Positions 1 to 9,345 are shown, counted from the first letter of the stretch. The stretch is DNA of 64,000 nucleotides from Syntrophaceae bacterium UBA6078 (GCA_002428735.1 DIXO01000039.1:1-64000); one strand, 5' to 3'. The notes: generated by a model not told the origin, from the sequence alone. Program-made: numbers and translations.

Positions 1-81
1 GAAAATGAAACAACGATCCATCTCGAAAAAATCGATCCAAGAATCGAAAAGTGACCCTGTAATCAGTTTTTCAACGGCCTG
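1..81. other. Sequence abutting the truncated TRAP permease; possible mobile-element end
   Basis: In no frame does this stretch encode the part of a TRAP permease expected upstream of the remnant that follows, and the permease frame is closed by TGA at 52-54. The segment ends in a TTTTTCAACGGCCTGCTAG-like string at about 70-88, which resembles terminal or flanking repeats often seen next to insertion sequences. I infer a rearrangement or insertion boundary. The rest of the element would lie left of the window, so it cannot be confirmed here. Confidence 0.3.
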
Positions 82-1440
82 CTAGGGATTGTTGGAGCAC
101 TTATCTTCCTTTTTCTCATTTTTGGTGCCTTTATGAGCGTAACCAACGCATCTAAAAGCTTCATGGATATTGCGTCATTTCTATCGGGGAGATCTTATGG
201 GGGGCCGGCAAAAGTAGCGGTTGTCGCCAGTGGCTTTATGGCCATGATCTCCGGAAGTGCCGTTGCCAATGTTGCTACGACTGGAGCAGCTACGATTCCG
301 GCAATGAAATCAATTGGATATCCTCCTCATGTTGCTGGCGCAATTGAGGCGGTTGCTTCCTCTGGCGGCCAAAAAACTCCTCCTCTAATGGGAGCATCTG
401 CATTTATCATGGCCGATTTAGTGGGCGTGCCCTATTTGAAAGTCTGTCTTTGTGCCTTGATTCCTTCAATTCTGCACTATGTAGCTTTATATTCACAGGT
501 TCACTACACCGCAAAATCCATTAATATCCGGGGAGTGGTAGACAGTAACGTTAGGCTCCTAACAGCTCTTATTAATAGTATACATTTAATGTTGGGTTTT
601 GTTGTTTTAACGACTTTATTGATAATGCAGTATACTGCAGGGTATGCTGTGATTTATGCAATTATTACGCTTGTATTTTTCAGTTTCTTAAACAAAAATA
701 GTAGGATGAACTTTGAGCGGTTTATTGAAGCCCTTGTGCAGGGCGCCCGCCAGGCGTTGCCGATTATAGCTGCGGGGGCTGTGGCTGGGCTTGTGCTTGG
801 TATTCTGGCCCTGACTGGACTGGGGGCGAAACTCAGTGAAGCGATTCAATATTTTGCTCATGGGAGTGGCGTCCTAGCCTTATTGATTACCATGTTTGTG
901 TCCATTCTTTTAGGGATGGGTCTTCCCACTCTCGTATGTTACCTTATCTTAGCCATATTGGTCGCTCCTACCCTTCAACAACTGGGCTTTCCAATGTTAG
1001 CAAGTCACTTTTTTATATTTTATTATGGGGTTCTTTCAACTCTTACGCCGCCAATGTGTTTATCCTCGTTTACGGCTGCGAGCATTGCGGGGGCACCTAT
1101 GATGAAGACAGGTCTTACCGCTGTTAGATTTGGAGTGGTACTATTTATATTGCCATTTGCATTCATGTATAACCCTGATATCCTTTTTGAAGGAACGGCG
1201 ATCAATGCCCTTTTAAAGGGATGTTTAGCAATTGTTGGCGCCTGGGGAATGGGGATTGCAGTGCAAGGATATTATGCATCGAAGATTAATTGGTTCTTAA
1301 GGCTAGGCATTGGGGTTTCCAGTTTTTTGCTTATCATGTTTGTTGATGTCAAAATAGTATTTCTTGCACTTGTTATAGGCGTAACTTTCCTATTGTACAA
1401 TCACTATCGGAGTCGTAAGGCTGGCCAACCCGTGGCATAG
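82..1440 (+). pseudogene. TRAP transporter fused permease (DctM domain), 5'-truncated
   Basis: This is the large membrane domain of a TRAP-type transporter, the sodium- or proton-coupled uptake permease that works with the TAXI binding proteins downstream. The frame contains the family signatures GGPAKVAVVASG, GSAVANVATTGAATIP, GGQKTPPLMGASAFIMA and LGMGLPTL, and about ten hydrophobic segments to the stop at 1440. Fused permeases of this type are usually above 600 residues; here roughly the first 200 (DctQ-like part and the start of DctM) are missing. Homology begins near 82-89 and an in-frame TGA lies at 52-54. The first internal ATG is at 133, inside a conserved membrane segment. It is probably a remnant; a sequence or assembly fault at the window edge is the alternative. 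Confidence 0.75.
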
Positions 1441-1490
1441 GTTAGATAGAGATGTTAGACCCAACTAACTTTTAAAAGGAGGGAAGTAAG

Positions 1491-2501
1491 ATGAGAACAG
1501 ATACAAAGAAAATGGTAAAACCGATCTACGTAACCTGCCTAATTGTAACGATTCTTTTTCTTTTATCCGCAAACGGTGCGCATGCCGTGCGCCAGTACAG
1601 CATGGGGTCAGCGGGCTCTCAGGGGGCCTGGTATATGGTGAACTCGATTGTTGCCAAGATCATCTCTGAAAATGTCCCGGATGTTCGGTTGACGGCCGTG
1701 GTTTCTCCCGGCGCTTCCACCGAGAATGCTAGAAGGATCCACGCTAGGGAAATGGAATTTGCGCTTAGCACAGGGGCTTCTTCTTTCCTTGCGTTTCACG
1801 GACTGGATGTTTTTACCCCTATCAAACACGATATATTGGCTTGGTATACCGGTCAGCAGATGGCCTACGTGTTGATAGTCCGTGCAGACTCCAACATTAA
1901 AAGTATTGCGGACCTGAAAGGCAAGGTGATTGCGCTCGACAAAAAAGGTACCGCTGGTTACGTGCAATCGCTGAGGATTCTTCAAGCACACGGTCTGGAG
2001 CCGGGTGATTTCAAAGAAGCTACCCAGTCAAGGGGGGATGCGGCCGGCGGTTTTATAGATGGCAGGATTGACTGCTGGTTTTTTTCTACGACGACAGCCA
2101 CGCCTCATATTACAAAGATGATAGCGGCGCGAGATGTTCGTTTTTTAAGTGTCGATAAAGCGAAGATGAAGCTGTTTATGGAAGAATATCCATATTACGC
2201 CCTCAAGGACTATGAGGATTTCAGGGGTCTCAAGCAATCCTTTACTTGGGTTCACTTCTATGAATGTGCCATCGTCGGAAGCTATCTTGATGAAGAGCTA
2301 GTGTATCAGTGCACAAAAGCGCTGTTTGAAAATATCGATCAATTACACGCGGCCAGTCCTGTATATAAAGAGTATAATCTGGAAGATGCCCTTAGTGGGG
2401 TAAAGATACCCCTACATCCGGGAGCATTACGGTACTACAAAGAGAAGAATGTTAAGGGTTGGGATAACCCAAAGTTTCAATATAAACCTGGAAGCCGTTA
2501 A
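1491..2501 (+). CDS. TAXI family TRAP transporter solute-binding subunit (copy 1)
   Basis: This is a periplasmic substrate-binding protein of the TAXI class, which delivers a ligand, typically an organic anion, to a fused TRAP permease. It is 336 residues long. The N-terminus has a lysine-rich stretch, a hydrophobic core and an AHA signal-peptidase site near residue 32. The mature part carries the TAXI features SMGSAGSQGAWY at the start, PGASTEN, and the DLKGKVIALDKKGT segment of the second lobe. A GGAGGGAAG ribosome-binding site precedes ATG 1491. It lies about 50 bases after the permease and is closely repeated by the gene at 3660-4670. The substrate cannot be read from sequence; acyl-CoA genes downstream make a carboxylate plausible. 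Confidence 0.88.
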   Translation: MRTDTKKMVKPIYVTCLIVTILFLLSANGAHAVRQYSMGSAGSQGAWYMVNSIVAKIISENVPDVRLTAVVSPGASTENARRIHAREMEFALSTGASSFLAFHGLDVFTPIKHDILAWYTGQQMAYVLIVRADSNIKSIADLKGKVIALDKKGTAGYVQSLRILQAHGLEPGDFKEATQSRGDAAGGFIDGRIDCWFFSTTTATPHITKMIAARDVRFLSVDKAKMKLFMEEYPYYALKDYEDFRGLKQSFTWVHFYECAIVGSYLDEELVYQCTKALFENIDQLHAASPVYKEYNLEDALSGVKIPLHPGALRYYKEKNVKGWDNPKFQYKPGSR

Positions 2502-2505
2502 TTTC

Positions 2506-2781
2506 AAGGAACCGGTAGAATTGGGAGTCGTGAGGCAGCCTCTGATTCCGGAAGCCGCAAAGGTAGATGAGAGCGGGGTTTCCCTGAAGGAAGCGGATAA
2601 GGGCGGAAACGGTTTTAAGGCTTTCCAGTGATCGAATAATGAAGGCTCGCGGGAGGGCATGTTGACTGGTTCCATCGGGGCCGACGCCGTAATTGAATTC
2701 AGGGAGATGAGACAGATCAAGGTCGTTGAAGAGTTTTTCATATTTCCTGACGATAGGCAGGTTACGGACTTGTTCGTAGGA
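2506..2781 (-). pseudogene. N-terminal fragment of a second transposase (DUF772-type), fused out of context
   Basis: On the minus strand the ISL3-type reading frame continues, after the residues HVIKL, into sequence of a different transposase type. This part has the features of the N-terminal region of IS1182/IS5-like transposases with a DUF772-type domain (LPEFNYGVG, HALPRAF, ALIRFLQGNPAL, LCGF, SQFYRFL). It breaks off after FYRFL at about 2506, where the sequence becomes the 3' end of the first TAXI gene. No catalytic domain follows. It is a dead fragment left by nested or recombined insertions. Confidence 0.6.
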
Positions 2782-3495
2782 CAGTTTGATGACATGAAAA
2801 TGATCAAACACAATCGTCGCCTGGGGAAGATGGTCAAGAACGGCGCTGATGTATGCCGGAGACATATCCATGGCGACCGCTTTCACTCTTGCCCCGGCAC
2901 GTCTGAGCCTCTGCCAGAAGGGATCGAGGGCGTCGCCTCCTTTGCCGTCGCCAACGAAAATCACCGCCCCTGTGTCCATGTCCAAAACCACCGTCAGATA
3001 ACAATGCCCCTTACGCGCCGAGATTTCATCAATAGCGATCCGCTTGACGCTCTTCAGGCAAGGCCTCGAAAAGCGCTTGGTCAAATCCCGCTTCTGGATC
3101 TCTTTGATCGCATCCCAGGAGATACCCAGATGTCGGGCCACATCCAGGATAGTCATATGTCTCGACAGCTCCAGAGCATATCGTTCAAAGGCGTGGCTAT
3201 AGGAAAACCGGGGATCGACAAATCCGAGCTTCTCCTGGTGGATCTTCCCACAACGCCGACATTCAAGCCGCTGAACTTCATAATCCAGAAACACCCGTTT
3301 CGATCCGATCGGAACCATCCGGAATCGCCTGGAAAGCGTGCCCCGGAGGATAACGTCCCGACTCCGGCATCCCGAGCACCGAAACTTTCCGCGTTTGCGC
3401 TTGACCGAGAAGATGATGGCGCCTTCTTGGTAACGGCTGTGAACATAGTCACAGCCTACCAACCCAAAACCATGGTACAAAAGACTCGTGGACAT
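2782..3495 (-). pseudogene. ISL3-family transposase, C-terminally truncated
   Basis: The frame starts at MSTSLLYHGFG (ATG at 3493-3495, preceded by GAGGAAG). It has an N-terminal zinc finger (CSGC and CRRC pairs), a helix-turn-helix region (ILDVARHLGISWDAIKEI) and the first part of the DDE domain: AIDEIS, then AMDMSPAY with the second Asp, then IVFDHFHVIKL. ISL3 transposases are normally over 400 residues, with the third acidic residue well downstream. Here the homology ends after about 238 residues and the frame runs into an unrelated transposase fragment. It therefore lacks the complete catalytic triad and should be inactive. Confidence 0.78.
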
Positions 3496-3659
3496 GCTTC
3501 CTCTTCTGTAATTGGAAATCTTTGACAAATTTCCTTTTGGGGCGTATGTCCATTTTTTTCAACTCCGAAAAGTACGCATCAACGGGATGAACCAAATATT
3601 TTCAGTAATTTAGCTATTTTGCAGAAGGCATACGTAACTTTAAAAGGGAGGGAAGTAAG

Positions 3660-4670
3660 ATGAGAACAGATACAAAGAAAATGACAAAACCGATCTACGT
3701 AACCTGTCTAATTGTGACGATTCTTTTTCTTTTATCCGTAAACAGTGCGCATGCCGTGCGCCAGTGCAGCATGGGATCATCAGGGTCACAGGGATCTTGG
3801 TATATGGTGAACTCGATTGTTGCCAAGATCATCTCTGGAAATGTTCCTGATATTCGGTTGACTGCGGTGGTTTCTCCCGGCGCTTCCACCGAAAATATTA
3901 GAAGGATTCATGCGAAGGAGATGGAATTTGCGCTTTGCACGGGGGCTTCTTCCTATCTTGGATTTCACGGATTGGATATTTTCGCCCCTACCAAGCACGA
4001 TATATTGGCTTGGTATACCGGTCAGCAGATGGCCTATGTAATTATAGTCCGTGCAGACTCCAACATTAAAAGTATTGCGGACCTGAAAGGCAAGGTGATT
4101 GCGCTCGACAAAAAAGGTACATCGGGTTACGTACAAACGCTGAGGATGCTTCAGCTTCATGGATTGAAACCAGGAGACTACACGGAATCCACCCAAGCAA
4201 GAGGGGATGCGGCCGGCGGTTTTATCGACGGCAGGATTGACTGCTGGTTTTATGCTAACACTCTAGCTTCACCACACATTACAAAGATGGTGGCGGCACG
4301 AGATGTGCGGTTTTTAGGTGTCGATAAAACGAAAATGAAAACGTTCATGGAAGAATATCCATATTATGACCTCAAGGACTATGAGGTTTTCAGGGGTCTC
4401 AAGCAATCCTTTACTTGGGTTTACTTCTATGAATGTTCCATTGTTGGAAGCTACCTTGATGAAGAGCTAGTGTATCAGTGCACAAAAGCGCTGTTTGAAA
4501 ATATCGATCAATTACACGCGGCCAGTCCTGTATATAAAGAATACAACTTGGAAGGTGCCCTAAATGGAGCAAAAATATCCGTACATCCGGGGGCATTACG
4601 GTACTACAAAGAGAAGAATGTTAAGGGTTGGGATAACCCAAAGTTTCAATATAACCCTGGAAACCGCTAA
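3660..4670 (+). CDS. TAXI family TRAP transporter solute-binding subunit (copy 2)
   Basis: This is a second TAXI-type periplasmic binding protein, also 336 residues, and by eye about 85 percent identical to the one at 1491-2501. The signal peptide is nearly identical (KPIYVTCLIVTILFLL, AHA cleavage site), as are the segments DLKGKVIALDKKGT, GGFIDGRIDCWF and the C-terminal WDNPKFQY. The leader, including the GGGAGGGAAG ribosome-binding site, is also duplicated. Differences are spread through both lobes, for instance SSTYLGF-type changes near residues 96-100 and the FYANTLAS versus FFSTTTAT loop. The two copies could bind different ligands. No intact permease remains beside them in the window. 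Confidence 0.88.
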   Translation: MRTDTKKMTKPIYVTCLIVTILFLLSVNSAHAVRQCSMGSSGSQGSWYMVNSIVAKIISGNVPDIRLTAVVSPGASTENIRRIHAKEMEFALCTGASSYLGFHGLDIFAPTKHDILAWYTGQQMAYVIIVRADSNIKSIADLKGKVIALDKKGTSGYVQTLRMLQLHGLKPGDYTESTQARGDAAGGFIDGRIDCWFYANTLASPHITKMVAARDVRFLGVDKTKMKTFMEEYPYYDLKDYEVFRGLKQSFTWVYFYECSIVGSYLDEELVYQCTKALFENIDQLHAASPVYKEYNLEGALNGAKISVHPGALRYYKEKNVKGWDNPKFQYNPGNR

Positions 4671-4686
4671 TTTCTTTTGACGGGTA

Positions 4687-4712
4687 GCTCCCCGCAGATT
4701 GCCGTGGGGAGC
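4687..4712 (+). terminator. Hairpin after the second TAXI gene
   Basis: GCTCCCC at 4687-4693 pairs with GGGGAGC at 4706-4712 across a 12-base loop, 16 bases after the stop codon. Only a short T-rich stretch follows (GAGTTTAG), so it may be a weak terminator or an mRNA-stabilising hairpin. The rest of 4713-4917 shows no gene. Confidence 0.35.
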
Positions 4713-4917
4713 GAGTTTAGATAAATTCGAAAGCAGATACTTGTCTCAAAAAGCGGGCACTGAGTTGAGCGACCGGGGGAAGTGAAGCCGGGACTTAAGG
4801 TAGAGGAGCGACCCAAGCGCAATTCTTTGCGTCGCTGCAGGCGTCGCGAACCCTATGTTGATAGATTGGACATCTCGTTGGTGCAGATAATATTTCAAAG
4901 TTACAGGAGTATCGTAC

Positions 4918-6648
4918 ATGATAACGCTCGAGTTTTATGATCCATCCGGCAATACCGAGATAACCCAGCAGCACGCATCAAGGCTTAACGCCCTTGCAGG
5001 TAAGCGCATTGGTTTTTTGAGCAACGACCAGTGGCAGGCCTACCGCACACTGCCACTCATCAAGACGCTCTTGGAGGAAGACTTCCCAACTTGTGATCTG
5101 CTCCCTTTGGAAACGTTTCCACAAGGCATCCGCCCCATGTCCAGTGAAACAACGGCAAACATGGTCAAGGATAGGGGTGTCGATGCCGTGATCATCGGTA
5201 ACGCGGCCTGAGGCTCCTGTGCCACCGCGTGCGGCCGTGCAGCCGCCAGAATAGAAGCCATGGGCATTCCAACCGTCATTTTGACACGTACCGATTTTGT
5301 GGGTGTCGTGGAAAATGCGCTGTCGGGGCTTGGTCTTTCTCCGGAAGCGGCCATGATCACGTTTCCGATGGATCTGTTCTTACCTGGGAGCGATATTGAA
5401 CCCATTAGAAAGCGCCGCAGGGAGTTTTATGACGCCCTCACGACATGGAGACCCGAATTGGTCTCGATTGCACCAACAACAAACCGAGTCCTGAACATCG
5501 GAGGGAAGACCTACGAAGACGCCCTGATAAAAGCGAATAATCTGTTCATCGCGAACTTGTGGGGTGACGGCTTGTCACTCTTCCCGCCAACGATCGATCG
5601 TGTGGACTGGATTTTAAAGGGTACGGCACTGCCTCCCACGCATGTTATCGGCAAGTTTCCGCCGCGCGGCGCCGTCGCCACGGTTGAGTCCTGTGCAATC
5701 GCCCTATCTATGGCCGGAGGTCGGCCCGAATATTTGCCCGTTTTGATTGCCGCCGTAGAGGCTTTTCTTGATCCCCTCTCGGGAAGCGAAACCCTGCAGG
5801 CCGCATCCGGGAGCGCATTTCCGGTTGTCATCGTCAACGGTCCCATCGGCAGGAAGATACGGCTCAGTTCGTCTTTCGGTTGTCTCGGTCCGGACCCCCA
5901 GCGTCCCGCTGGTGCCTCTATCGGTCGGGCCCTCCGTCTCATGCAGCAGAATCTCGGCGGCGCCCTGCCGGGTGTTGGTTCTATGGCCAATTATGGCGCC
6001 ATGCGCTATACGAATGTTATCATGGCCGAGGATGAGGAAGGGTTGCCCAAGGGCTGGCCGCCCCACGGTGCGGAGCGGCATGGATTTGCGCCGGGCTCCA
6101 ACTCCGTTTCTCTTGTCTTTGCTAACGGTGCGGCCAACATTCGGCGGCGTGGCGCAAAAAAAGAGGCGCCGGAGGATGAGGCACTTCAGGGCATGCATCG
6201 CATGGCGGATTTTATGCGTACTCCCAATGTGGCTAACCTCGTCGGTTATGACAACGGTACGCCCGGTATCCTGATGATTCCCAAAGTTGTTGCTCAGATT
6301 ATGACGGACCTCGGCTGGACGAAACAATCAATGCGTGAATTTCTGTGGGAGCATTCTAGAATTCCTGCTGACCAACTGCGACGATCAGGTGCGGCCCAGT
6401 GGATCGAGATTGGCGCAACTCCGGCCATGCTTGCGAGCCTCAAACTTGATCCCTGGCCGATTTCCGCAAGTCCCGACAATCTGGTGATAGTCTGCGCTGG
6501 CGGCGATCATCCGACCAACAGCTTCTGGCTGCAAGGTTACTGCCCACGCGTCATAGGACGCGAAATTCGCTTGCCGGAAGCATTTGACCGTTTGATAGAC
6601 GATGCGAACCGTGATCTTGGCTGTGGCTCTGATAACTGCACGATTTGA
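4918..6648 (+). CDS. UGSC-family selenoprotein with in-frame UGA (Sec98), two-domain form
   Basis: Two adjacent open frames, 4918-5208 and 5212-6648, are in the same phase and separated by one TGA at 5209-5211. Read through, the joint is NAA-U-GSC-ATAC, the signature that names the UGSC (seleno)protein family, so I call one 576-residue protein with selenocysteine at residue 98. The N-terminal 160 residues fit the family: LAGKRIGFLSN, then DAVIIGNAA before the Sec, and ARIEAMGIPTVILTRTDF after it. A further 400 residues of unrecognised domain follow, with a GGDHPTNSF motif and a CGSDNC tail. CAGGAG lies upstream of ATG 4918. Function is unknown; a Sec-Cys redox centre is suggested by U98 and C101. 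Synthesis would need selABCD elsewhere. A nonsense mutation is the alternative but does not explain the motif. Confidence 0.85.
5231..5246 (+). promoter_or_regulatory. Candidate bacterial SECIS hairpin
   Basis: GCGGC (5231-5235) and GCCGC (5242-5246) can form a five-base-pair stem with the loop CGTGCA, starting 20 bases after the TGA codon. Bacterial SECIS elements lie just downstream of UGA inside the coding frame and commonly have a small apical loop with a GU or GG. Distance and loop fit that pattern. The region is GC-rich and other pairings are possible, so this is a candidate only. Confidence 0.4.
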
Positions 6649-6852
6649 ATTCTCCACTTTGACCAAGGAACGCATTAACTAGCGGAGAGCAATACGATTA
6701 ATTATAAACGTCTTTGAGCAAAAGAATCTGTTGTATCCGGTTTGGTTTTTAAGGCACAAAATTTTCATGCCCAGCGGGAATTCCCCGCCTTTAAAATGCA
6801 AAAGGTTATGAAGAAGACTGGGCGAGCACGAAATAACTTAAGGAGGTGAATA

Positions 6853-8043
6853 ATGGCAGGACCTTTGGAAGGAATTAATGTGTTGAGTTTTTGTAGGGCT
6901 TTGTCAGGGCCTTTTGCTACCATGATTCTTGGAGACATGGGAGCTGAAATCATAAAAATCGAATCCCCTGAAGGTGACTCCTCGCGGTATAGCGGAAAAT
7001 TGATCGAGGGAGTGAGTGGTTATTTCTTAAGTATAAATCGAGGGAAAAAAAGCATCACCTTTGATCTTAAAAATGAACGCGCTAAAAAGCTTATCTATGG
7101 GCTAATTGAAACTACTGATGTTCTAGTGGAAAACTTTCGTCCTGGAGTGATGGCCCGATTGGGATTTGGTTATGAGACGGTCAAGGAGATAAATTCCAGA
7201 CTGATATATGCATCCCTTTCAGGATTTGGGCAAACCGGCCCCTATTCTCAGAAACCTGCATATGACATGGTCGCTCAGGCTATAGGAGGCGTAATAAGTA
7301 TTACTGGCTCGGAGGAGCCAGGCTCCCCTCCTGTTCGGGTAGGTTATTCTATCGGAGATATGGCAGCCGGCATGTTTGCTGCTGCTGGAATTCTGGCGGC
7401 GTTGATTGAACGAGGGAAAAGCAATCGCGGACAATGGGTGGATGTGTCAATGGTTGACGGCCAGGTAGCGTTATGCGAGAACGCCATCGTCCGATATACC
7501 ACCACCGGTGAAATTCCCAGACCCCAAGGGTCTCGACATCCATTATTCACTCCTTTTCAGGTTTATAACACCCAAGACAAACCAATAGTTGTAATCGCCA
7601 TGTCGGAAAAGCTCTGGGGTAATTTCTGCAGAGCGGCAGGAAAAGAAGAATGGCTTGCCGATGAGCGCTATAATCCACGAGACCGTCGTCTTAAAAATTA
7701 CCGTCAATTCGATTCGGAAATGACGGCTTTAATGAAAAGCAGGAGTTATGAAGATTGGGTCAATCTGTTTGAAGCTCACGAAGTGATGTATGCTCCGGTA
7801 AATGATATTGCAAATGTCACAAAAGATCCTCAGGTAATAGCCAGAGAGATGATTATAGAGTTGGAACATCCTAAGGCTGGTAAACACAGGATAGCGAACA
7901 CCCCTATCAAATTCTCAAGGACGCCCAGTAAAATAGATAAGGCCGCACCAGAATTGGGCGCAGATACGTATGACATCCTGTCGAATCGTCTGGGTTTAAA
8001 GGATTCAGAAATCGATGAGTTAAAAGAAACTCGGGTCATCTGA
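6853..8043 (+). CDS. CaiB/BaiF family (class III) CoA transferase
   Basis: This 396-residue protein would transfer CoA between an acyl-CoA donor and a carboxylic acid. The N-terminus has the family pattern PLEGINVLSF, then GDMGAEIIKIESPEGD, FLSINRGKKS and LVENFRPGVMARLG. The conserved catalytic Asp falls in GYSIGDM at residue 169, the position known from formyl-CoA transferase. ATG 6853 is preceded by GGAGGTGAATA. Neighbours are a UGSC selenoprotein, an oxidoreductase, a carboxyltransferase and a crotonase, which suggests activation of an organic acid in a degradation route; the substrate is unknown. Base composition is lower in GC than in the core genes to the right. Confidence 0.9.
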   Translation: MAGPLEGINVLSFCRALSGPFATMILGDMGAEIIKIESPEGDSSRYSGKLIEGVSGYFLSINRGKKSITFDLKNERAKKLIYGLIETTDVLVENFRPGVMARLGFGYETVKEINSRLIYASLSGFGQTGPYSQKPAYDMVAQAIGGVISITGSEEPGSPPVRVGYSIGDMAAGMFAAAGILAALIERGKSNRGQWVDVSMVDGQVALCENAIVRYTTTGEIPRPQGSRHPLFTPFQVYNTQDKPIVVIAMSEKLWGNFCRAAGKEEWLADERYNPRDRRLKNYRQFDSEMTALMKSRSYEDWVNLFEAHEVMYAPVNDIANVTKDPQVIAREMIIELEHPKAGKHRIANTPIKFSRTPSKIDKAAPELGADTYDILSNRLGLKDSEIDELKETRVI

Positions 8044-8303
8044 TCATGGAAATGAACGGTGCTGACGGCGATGGTGGACCCAATCGTTTGTACAACCGAA
8101 CCGTTCAATTACACTTTAAACTGCTTGGTTGTCCGGGAATGTTTTCCACCTATATTTCTATTGCCGGCAGGCGGTGCCTTATCAAATGGATTTTTTATGA
8201 CATCGGCAAACAGGAAGGTAACTGTTCGTATTTCAATTCTTTCATTCTTATTCTTACTGATGGCGGATATAAAAAACTAATTTTATCATGAGAGGAAACA
8301 GCG

Positions 8304-9293
8304 ATGAAAGCAATGGTCATTGTCAGGGGCGCAGACGGCAGGAAAATGGAATTGCAGGATGCCCCTGTACCAAAGCCGGGAACGAAAGAATTGTTAATCA
8401 AAGTAAAGGCCGCGGCCCTGAATCGTGCCGATCTTTTTCGTGTCCAAGGAACCTTTCCGTATACAACACGGCCAGGAATGCCCGACATCATCGGGGGGGA
8501 GGCTGCGGGTATCGTTACGGATATGGGCGATAAAGTCGGTGGATTTGCCGTGGGTGACCGTGTTATGGGCATGTGTTTAGGCGGATACGCCGAATTTACA
8601 ACCATCCATCAGAGCCTGGCCTTTCCAGTGCCGGATAACCTGAGTTGGGAAGAAGCAGCTGCGGTTCCTGTCTCCTTCATGACTGAACATAACGCCATCA
8701 TTACAACCGGTCGTCTCAAGGTAGGGGAATCAGTTCTGGTGAACGGTGCATCCTCAGGTGTCGGCATTGCGGCTATTCAGATTGCCAAATTATGGGGTGC
8801 AAAACCCCTGATCGTCATGGCGGGCTCACCTGAAAAACTTGATGCCCTCAGTGCCCTCGGTGCGGACCTAGGTATAAACTACAAAACAGAAAACTTTAAG
8901 GACGCCGTCCTCGCGGCGACAGATGGAAAGGGTGTCGATTTGATCATCGATCACGTCGGCGGCCCCCATTTGGCAGACAATCTGAAGTGCATAGCCTTAA
9001 AGGGGCGGCTGGTTAGCGTGGGCAGGTTGGCCGGTATTGTCGGTGAGCTTAATATGGATCTCTTAGCACTCAAAAGGGTAAAACTCATCGGCGTCACCTT
9101 CCGAACACGGACAATGTCTGAGCGGATCAATATTGCGCGCAAGGTCATGACTGATATACTGCCCCTCCTTGCCACCGGCCGATTAAAACCTGTGATTGAT
9201 CGAATATTTCCTCTTGATCAGGCTGTCGATGCACATAAATACATGAGCTCCAACATCCAGTTTGGGAAAATTGTTCTTTCCGTATCCTCTTGA
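8304..9293 (+). CDS. Zinc-independent MDR-type quinone oxidoreductase / enoyl reductase-like
   Basis: This is a 329-residue medium-chain dehydrogenase/reductase of the quinone oxidoreductase (PIG3/Qor-like) branch. These enzymes reduce quinones or enones with NADPH. Seen here are the catalytic-fold start (AAALNRADLFRVQG), GGEAAGIV, GDRVMGM, and the nucleotide-binding NGASSGVG at residues 147-154 followed by SPEKLDALSALGAD. No structural zinc cysteine cluster is visible. GAGGAAACAGCG precedes ATG 8304. The 260 bases before it hold only overlapping short frames without recognisable similarity. A CoA-ester enoyl reductase role is possible given the neighbours but not shown. Confidence 0.85.
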   Translation: MKAMVIVRGADGRKMELQDAPVPKPGTKELLIKVKAAALNRADLFRVQGTFPYTTRPGMPDIIGGEAAGIVTDMGDKVGGFAVGDRVMGMCLGGYAEFTTIHQSLAFPVPDNLSWEEAAAVPVSFMTEHNAIITTGRLKVGESVLVNGASSGVGIAAIQIAKLWGAKPLIVMAGSPEKLDALSALGADLGINYKTENFKDAVLAATDGKGVDLIIDHVGGPHLADNLKCIALKGRLVSVGRLAGIVGELNMDLLALKRVKLIGVTFRTRTMSERINIARKVMTDILPLLATGRLKPVIDRIFPLDQAVDAHKYMSSNIQFGKIVLSVSS

Positions 9294-9318
9294 TATGTTA
9301 TTTAAGGGTCTAGACTAA

Positions 9319-9345
9319 CTGAGAGGTTTTTCTCTCAGGATTTTT
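9319..9345 (+). terminator. Rho-independent terminator after the oxidoreductase gene
   Basis: CTGAGAG at 9319-9325 pairs with CTCTCAG at 9332-9338 over a GTTTTT loop, followed by GATTTTT. It sits 25 bases after the stop codon of the upstream gene. Confidence 0.7.

Larger units (their letters stand above)
2506..3635. mobile_element. Composite insertion-sequence remnant between the two TAXI genes
   Basis: The two TAXI genes stay alike up to their shared TAATTTC end (2499-2505 and 4668-4674) and again from the AACTTTAAAA-like leader (from about 1466 and 3636). The stretch between is foreign and holds two transposase fragments in one continuous minus-strand frame. No intact terminal inverted repeats were recognised, so the limits are set by where TAXI-flank similarity stops. 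The last 100 bases, 3536-3635, are AT-rich with no recognised gene. Confidence 0.55.

Noticed and set aside
5209..5211. TGA as a simple nonsense mutation splitting a gene in two
   Set aside because: The stop falls exactly at the U of the UGSC motif with family-typical sequence on both sides and no frameshift, so Sec readthrough is the better reading.
8046..8291. Two overlapping short frames between the CoA transferase and the oxidoreductase
   Set aside because: No ribosome-binding site, no recognisable domain, and they compete in different phases.
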